This document shows, piece by piece, positions 58,557 through 64,000 of a stretch of 64,000 nucleotides of DNA. The stretch is taken from assembly GCA_963082975.1 (NCBI GenBank), contig OY720345.1, forward strand, positions 11,248,491-11,312,490. The letters are read 5' to 3'. Position 1 is the stretch's first letter, and each line of letters opens with the position of its first letter. The notes under the pieces were generated by a model. That model was not told the origin of the DNA and did not search any database. It saw nothing but the letters and a program-made list of their open reading frames with translations. The position numbers were made by a program, and so were the translations under genes. Origin of the DNA: Labia minor. Taxonomy: Eukaryota > Arthropoda > Insecta > Dermaptera > Spongiphoridae.

Positions 58557-59740
58557 AAAATCTTTTTAAGTTCGTTTAAGGATATATAAAATGCTCGTGA
58601 TATTTAAGAGAATTTTATTTCAAAAAAAGTTTAATCATAATTATTAAACGTTTTAAAAGAAAAAAATGTTAGGATAAAAAAACTGTAAAATATAACAGGC
58701 CTGTATATGTACACTCAAATATAGAATTTTGCTAAAATTGGATTATTCGTAAACTCTCTCTATAAAACAAATTCTCTTAAAATATACATTTTAATTAATA
58801 ACTTGAATTTGAATTTTTAAATGATTGTCAAAATTTCATTTAATAAAAGAGAAATATAAAATATGACCATCTCTCTTTTCTTTCTCTCATTTATTCCTAT
58901 TTACTTCCTTAGAAAAAAATAATGAATTAAATTTTAAATTTTATATATATTTTATTCTAAAATAACAAATAATCACCTATTTTTCTCCCTCTCTCTCAAT
59001 AATAAACAGACAAACATTATTATTTTCTAAAAATAATTAAACGTCTCAAAATCTTCTCTATAATAAAAAAAGGGTAAAGATAAAAGTGAAAAAAATTAAT
59101 AGCAATTTAATTATCTTTTTAATTGAAATTATGTCAAACTTAGCCTAATAAACTTTAGCACTAACTGACGAAGTCGTAATATATTCGTAGTTTATTTATT
59201 TATTTTTTTCTTTATCAATTTATAATTAATTTGGAGACAATCAGGCGACATTTATAATTAATTATATATTAAATACTTTATAAATAAAAACACATAATAA
59301 TGTATTTATAGTAAAATTAGAAAAAAAAATTGTAATTTTTAATGTTTTTCCTTAAAAATAAATATAATATTAAATACTAAATAGTTTTAAATAATTAAAA
59401 TAATTAAAATAAAAATATATTATTATTATTATTATTATTATTAAACAAATAAATAAATAATTAGATTTAATCATTTAAATTTTCTATCAAGAAATATTTA
59501 TAATTAATTTATGATTATTTTTTGATTAATTTTTATCTTTTAAATCTGACATATATATTTATGGATTTATCTACTGTTTTTATTTATATTTATGCAGCAT
59601 CATGTAACATCATGAACCAATGGGTTTTAGACACGATTTTTTTTTATTCTCATCACATTTATTTATTTATTTATTTTAATAATTTCATGAACATTTTTTT
59701 TTTTTTTTTTTTGAAATTTCAATAAATATCGTGAGATTTA
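58557..59740. other. AT-rich non-coding DNA
   Basis: No gene; (ATT)n near 59,418-59,443. Confidence 0.6.
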
Positions 59741-60260
59741 TTTGTTCGTTCGCAAAAAGGAATGGGAGAATGAGATTTACGCGTCAATGATGATGATGTC
59801 GGCCTCTGTAAGAACATGTCCTATCGCGATTTAAGTATCGAAATCGACCACGAAAAAAAAACCGAAAAAACAAAAAAAAAAAAACAAAAACAAAACGCTC
59901 CAATAAAGGCTACACTTTACTCTACGATTAGAGTGTATTTTTCTCTTGACTCTCTCAATTGAGATAATAAATAGGGAGTGGGAGGTGAGATGCCTATATA
60001 ATTTCTTTCTTTTTGTAAAAAGAGGGGCGGGCATGATGCTTCGGGGAGGGTCACGGTCAGGACAAATTAAATATGGCTGATAAATTTAGCTCTTGCTTTT
60101 GTTTAGTATATGGAATTAAAGTTTAAAAAAAAAAATGGAGATTTATGAGTCGATCAAAAGCAAATATATTTAAAAAGAAGGGAAGCTGAGTGCCGGCGGC
60201 TGTGGAATGCATCAATCCATGTTTTATAGTAGGTAGAAGTGGCCATTTATAAAGAAAATT
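59741..60260. other. Unique islands, possible regulatory DNA
   Basis: Two patches stand out: 59,770-59,870 (ACGCGTCAATGATGATGATG, TCCTATCGCGATTTAAGTAT) and 60,185-60,290 (GTGCCGGCGGCTGTGGAATG, AAGTGGCCATTTATAAAG). The second contains GGAATG and ATCAATC, resembling TEAD and Hox/Exd-type sites. No protein-like frame. Confidence 0.3.
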
Positions 60261-60827
60261 TCTTTATCCAGCTTTATACATTTAATGACTTAATTATAAT
60301 TCCAACTTAAGTGATTTCGTTTTTTTTTTAAATAGAAAAAAAAAATTAATCTAGAAAATCAAAATATAACAACATATTATTATCATTATATTGAATACTG
60401 TATAAATAAATAAATAAAATTTATTTAAAACATAATTATTTGTTAAAATTAATAAATTTTTATTAATATTAAAAATGAAAACAAAAAAATTAGCTAATAT
60501 TATAAAATAATTATAGGTATATGTTGGGTACATATCTGGTACTTAATTTTATTTATTTGTTAGTTGCAACATCTTATATATAAAATTCTCGTGTCACAAA
60601 ACTTTGAAATCATACTTCTCCGAAACGGCTTGACCGATTCTTATGAAATTTTTTATGTATTTTCAATAGGTCTCAGGGCATGTCAGACTTCCTTTAGAAA
60701 ACCACTAATTGGTAAGGTGTGTCCAGGAAATGCTAATTAATTAAAAATAGTTTAGTTACCATACTAGCTCATAGAGGCGCTGGTGGCAAAAATTTGAAAT
60801 CTTATATATACCCTTATAAGAAGCTTC

Positions 60828-60912
60828 CAAACAAAAGCGGTTCCTGGCCGAGCGAGCTAGCGCGTCTTCTTATGACTTTGCACCCTGAGTTCGAAACTTG
60901 CAAAGGCACATT
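60828..60912 (+). mobile_element. tRNA-like SINE head
   Basis: TGGCCGAGCGAGCTAGCGCG fits box A and GAGTTCGAAACTT fits box B at a tRNA-like distance of about 46 bp. The flanks do not pair as an acceptor stem and the anticodon arm does not fold, so it is not a working tRNA gene but probably the head of another SINE family or captured DNA in the Helitron. A T run follows. Confidence 0.55.
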
Positions 60913-60974
60913 TTTTTCTTTAAGTATTATATATTTTTTTTTAAAATTTATTAATTTTTATTATTTTAATATTT

Positions 60975-61075
60975 TATTAAATTAAATTTTATTATTAAAT
61001 TTTATTTTATTAAATTATAATATTAAATTTTATTTTATTAAATTATAATATTAAATTTTATTTTATTAAATTAAT
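60975..61075. repeat. AT minisatellite
   Basis: About three copies of a 28-bp unit (TATTAAATTTTATTTTATTA plus AATTATAA). Confidence 0.7.
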
Positions 61076-62089
61076 AATTATGTCAATTAATTTTTTCTGC
61101 ATAAATAAACATATATAAAAAACTATATAAAATTTGAATTTTCATTCATTCATTTAAAATGATATTAAAATATTCCTTTGAAATATAATAAATAATTAAA
61201 TTAATCCCTACTAGGGCCTCGGGGGGGGGGGGTAACTTTCTCTTTTTGGAAAAACCCATATTGCCATCCCCAGCTCGACTATCTATATATATAAAAAAGG
61301 TTTTTGTCTGCATATTGCTCAGGATTTAAAAATTATTATATTTCACTTTTTATTTTAAGTTCTAATATTTAAATATCAATTAAATTAAATAATTTATTCT
61401 AAAAGTTGTCATTTAAATTTATTTAATAAAATATTTAGATCATATTTAACTTAATTTTTATTTATTCTTTCTATATAATTGAATATTTCTCCTTTTCTAT
61501 TTGAAAGTGAAAGCTTAAAAAAACTGAATATATTATTTTTAAACTTTTATCAATACAAAAATATTTTCAAAACTTCAATTAAAATGACGAAATTATATTA
61601 TTTTTGTTTTTGTTTCAATTATTAATTACAAATATATTTTAAGTGCAAAAATGATTTCTTGGTTAATTAAAATATGTTTTTTAGACAAATGATATTACGA
61701 GATGTTTTAAATTTATGTCTTTTTTATATTGAGTATTTTTTTTTAAAATTAAAATTAGTTTTAAATCAAAATTAATGTATTCTATTATATTTTTTTATTA
61801 ATAGGCTTCTTTTATATTTTTAATTTTTAATAAATTCTCTTTTTTGATATGATATTAATAAAAAATAATATTCAATTGTATTTAAATTTAAAAATTAGAA
61901 TATTTGAATTTTTTTAAATTTTAACACATGTAATCAATCATGGAAAACGAATGGAACATTTTGAAAAGTTGGTATTAAATTCAGAAAAAAATACTGATAT
62001 ATAGAATATAATAGACCATTCGAATATAATTTAAAACTATTCATCTCCTTTTATTTTAAATTTAAAAAAAACGGGGTGTTAAGAAATTA

Positions 62090-62780
62090 AGATGCCTGGA
62101 TAGGTAAATGGGCTGGAAGAGGAGGTAATTTATAATTTTCTTCTAATTCAGATTGAAATTAATGGTGATAAGAAAAAATATTTAGTAAAAAAAATCTATA
62201 TACAAAATGTAGAATTTGAAAAATTGAATGTAATCACGAAGGATAATAATATTTGAGAAGAATATATTTAAATCGAAGTTGTAATCGGGAAACGCCTGTT
62301 ATCATGCAGTAAAGAGGCTTATCTCATCAAAATTATTATCAAAAGGAATCAAAATTAAAATATATAAACCAATTATTTTGCCTGTTGTATTATATGGGTG
62401 GGACGCAAGGTCTATGACCCTGAGAGATGAGAGTAGATCCAGAGTATTCTTTCCAGCATTTATTGGCCAAAGAAAGACGAGGTCACCGGGGAATGGCGGA
62501 GACTGCATATCGAGGAATTGCATGACCTCTATGCATCTTCAGAAATAGTTAGGGTTATAAAAGCGAAAAAGCTGCGATAGGCAGGGGACGCGGCTAGAAT
62601 GGGAGAGGAAAAAGATTTTGGATTGGAAAACGTCCGCTTGGAAGACCAAGGACGTGTAGGAAGGGACTTAAGAGAGATGGGACAAGGGCTCAGGATAGGG
62701 ACACTTGGAGAAATGTGGTTGCTGCGGCCAAGAACTTTCGAGTTCCTTAGAGTCACATAGATAGATAGATATAACTTATA
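62090..62780 (+). mobile_element. RTE-like LINE fragment with 3' end and (GATA)n tail
   Basis: Plus-strand pieces: VITKDNNI, YKPIILPVVLYGWDARS, LRDESRSRVF, then in changing frames GPKKDEVTGEWRRLH-like, EELHDLYASS, RPLGRPRTCRKGLKRDG, RDTWRNVVAAAKNFRVP and a stop, followed by AGAGTCACATAGATAGATAG. This is the extreme C-terminus and 3' end of an RTE-like element and shows that the tails at 21.05 and 33.7 kb belong to the same family. Several frameshifts; 5' truncated. It lies within the Helitron bounds. Confidence 0.8.
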
Positions 62781-63095
62781 CAATAATAATATATATAATT
62801 AATTTAGTGATTAAATTAAAATGTATTTTAAATAAGAACACAAAAAGAAATGAATGTTTTATGTAATATACTGATTGAAACAAAATGGATGAAAACCTTT
62901 TACTCGGGGGGGTACAGGGGGCGGAGCCCCCGTCTAGGTGCGGAGACTGCCGAAGGCGCTCGGGGCAGCTAGTTATATATATATATTACTTTTTATATAG
63001 ATATACAGATAAATCTTCTACTAAATAAAAGAATAATAATTACCTCTATTTATATTACTAATTGTAGCAAAAGTATGTATGGTGACGGAAAATAA

Positions 63096-63170
63096 GTAAA
63101 CGCCAGCAATCAAACGGTTGATAGGGGGCATTGCCATTGCTCGACAACAGCGCCACCCTGGCGTTTACTT
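63096..63170. mobile_element. Very small palindromic element next to family C
   Basis: GTAAACGCCAG at the left and CTGGCGTTTAC at the right are perfect inverted ends 11 bp long around about 50 bp of GC-richer DNA. It touches the T run that begins the family C copy. Too small to code; could be a micro-MITE. Confidence 0.5.
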
Positions 63171-63798
63171 TTTTTACCGACCGACGATAGATAGTAAGTG
63201 AGGTATTTATTGTTTTCACACCAAATTTCACATGTGGAGATTTTTACATATCTCCACCAATCATGCATTTTTTTAACAGGTAAAAGTATTTTTAGCATGA
63301 TGTCTGTCTGTCCGTCCGTCCGTATAGATGTGTACAGCTTGAACGGCTCAAAGGATTTTGATGAAATTTGCTATATTTACTTAATGCATCAGTATGATGA
63401 ATTGATCAACTTTTGGTGTATAACCGGAAGTGATAGTATTATCGATCAACGTTATGAAGGGAAGGGTTATTTTCACACCAAATTTCACATGAGGAGATTT
63501 TTTACATATCTCCACGAATCATACACTTTGTATTGCTTTTATCCTCGGGAAAAATCATCGTCATTAGTTTTTTCTTAATTTAAAATTATACGACGTCACC
63601 CAGCCCTTCATGACGTCACAGCCAGCTCCTCCTTATATATTATAAATAAAAAAAAATTAAAAATATTTATGTTATATCCATATCTGTTTTTATTGCATTA
63701 ATATATATATATTAAAATTATTTGAAATTGTTTCTGTAGCTGGAAATTAATTTATTTCAAACCGTCGGTCGGTTCTGCGCCTGGCCATAGGTCAACTT
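63171..63798 (-). repeat. Family C repeat, near full length
   Basis: From TTTTTACCGACCGACGATAG to GGCCATAGGTCAACTTATTC on the plus view. All strips of the 29.12-kb copy are present, with a shorter (GGAC)n tract. The open frame at 63,198-63,578 is a chance frame in this repeat. Confidence 0.8.
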
Positions 63799-64000
63799 AT
63801 TCTGTCCCTGTACCTACATTAGTTATGTTATTAGATATTGGTAGAATACAAGGTGTTCATTTTAAGTTGTACTTAATTGCTATCACTAATATTAATACAA
63901 GATATAAAATTGGTGCAAGTATTATTAAACAATTTTTACTTATCAATAGATAATTTTAATGAATTAAAAATATAATTAAATATTCTCTTAGTGATTTTCA
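63799..64000. other. AT-rich non-coding DNA
   Basis: Nothing recognised up to the window end. Confidence 0.6.

Larger units (their letters stand above)
60572..62972 (+). mobile_element. Helitron with a LINE fragment inside
   Basis: The left end TCTTATATATAAAATTCTCG, then TGTCACAAAACTTTG and CTCCGAAACGGCTTGACCG, is the typical 5' start of a widespread animal Helitron group; it is preceded by A. The right end has the palindrome CTGCC-GAAGGCGCTCG-GGGCAG followed by CTAG and T, the Helitron 3' signature, inside a GC-rich tip. No Rep/helicase remnant is seen. The 2.4-kb interior is AT-rich and includes a tRNA-like strip, a minisatellite and a LINE piece. A second TCTATATATATAAAAAAGG at about 61,281 could be another 5' end, so the tip pairing is not certain. 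Confidence 0.7.

Noticed and set aside
60828-60912. A functional tRNA gene
   Set aside because: Boxes A and B are present but acceptor and anticodon stems do not pair.
63198-63578. 126-codon plus-strand frame as a gene
   Set aside because: It lies entirely within a family C repeat; other copies do not preserve the frame.
1-64000. Retroviral, LTR or Polinton-type elements
   Set aside because: No paired long terminal repeats, and no protease, integrase, capsid or polymerase-like frames were seen; the only reverse transcriptase remnants are RTE-like LINE pieces.

Overview
The window is a strongly AT-rich stretch of animal nuclear DNA, most likely from an arthropod (insect or crustacean). Support: a first coding exon full of CAG/CAA (Gln) and GCN (Ala) runs, as in arthropod developmental regulators; many long TA, CT and A/T microsatellites; and a mixed population of mariner, hAT, Helitron and RTE-like LINE relics plus a tRNA-derived SINE. 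I see no prokaryotic gene organisation, no rRNA, no intact tRNA gene, no CRISPR array and no recognisable retrovirus or LTR element. The species cannot be fixed from the sequence.

Host gene content. Only one host coding segment is well supported: an exon on the minus strand at about 22,441-21,934. It starts at an ATG in good context, encodes 169 codons with two Gln runs and one long Ala run, and ends at a consensus splice donor in phase 1. Upstream of it (22,442-22,990) lies a GC-rich segment that looks like 5' UTR/promoter. Downstream of the donor, positions 21,933 to 1 hold no exon I can recognise, so the following intron is probably longer than 21.9 kb. The other side (23-60 kb) has no recognisable gene but contains several islands of unique, less AT-rich sequence (about 24.2, 28.4, 31.4, 36.1, 43.9, 46.1, 49.2, 51.7 and 59.8-60.2 kb). 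That layout suggests the regulatory domain of a developmental regulator; this is inference.

Mobile elements. (1) DNA transposons: an internally deleted mariner at 3.35-4.17 kb; two copies of one non-autonomous mariner family with the same deletion junction (7.84 and 36.87 kb); a mariner C-terminal fragment at 41.3 kb; another mariner at 32.7 kb; a possible maT-like relic at 12.9-13.96 kb; a hAT with a C-terminal dimerisation remnant and a duplicated left end at 10.9-11.7 kb; several hAT MITEs, some with clean 8-bp target duplications; and a Helitron at about 60.57-62.97 kb. (2) A tRNA-derived SINE, at least six sizeable copies, three with target duplications of 13-19 bp. (3) An RTE-like LINE, always in fragments, with a (GATA)n tail. 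(4) Unnamed repeats that make up much of 23-63 kb. Family C has ends TTGACCTGTGGCC and GGTCGGTAAAAA. Family E carries ACTATCTCGC/GCGAGATAG inverted ends. Family F is a distant relative of C. There is also a large fold-back element at 34.9-35.4 kb.

Rearrangement. The 40-58 kb part contains inverted duplications of mixed repeat/unique blocks (41.77-43.71 kb against 57.0-58.32 kb; 40.76-41.18 kb against 52.95-53.38 kb), a 183-bp tandem duplication at 39.88-40.24 kb, and nested insertions whose empty sites survive elsewhere in the window. These, with the module shared between two MITE families and the B-box-deleted SINE copies, are the most unusual content. No new multi-gene system was found.
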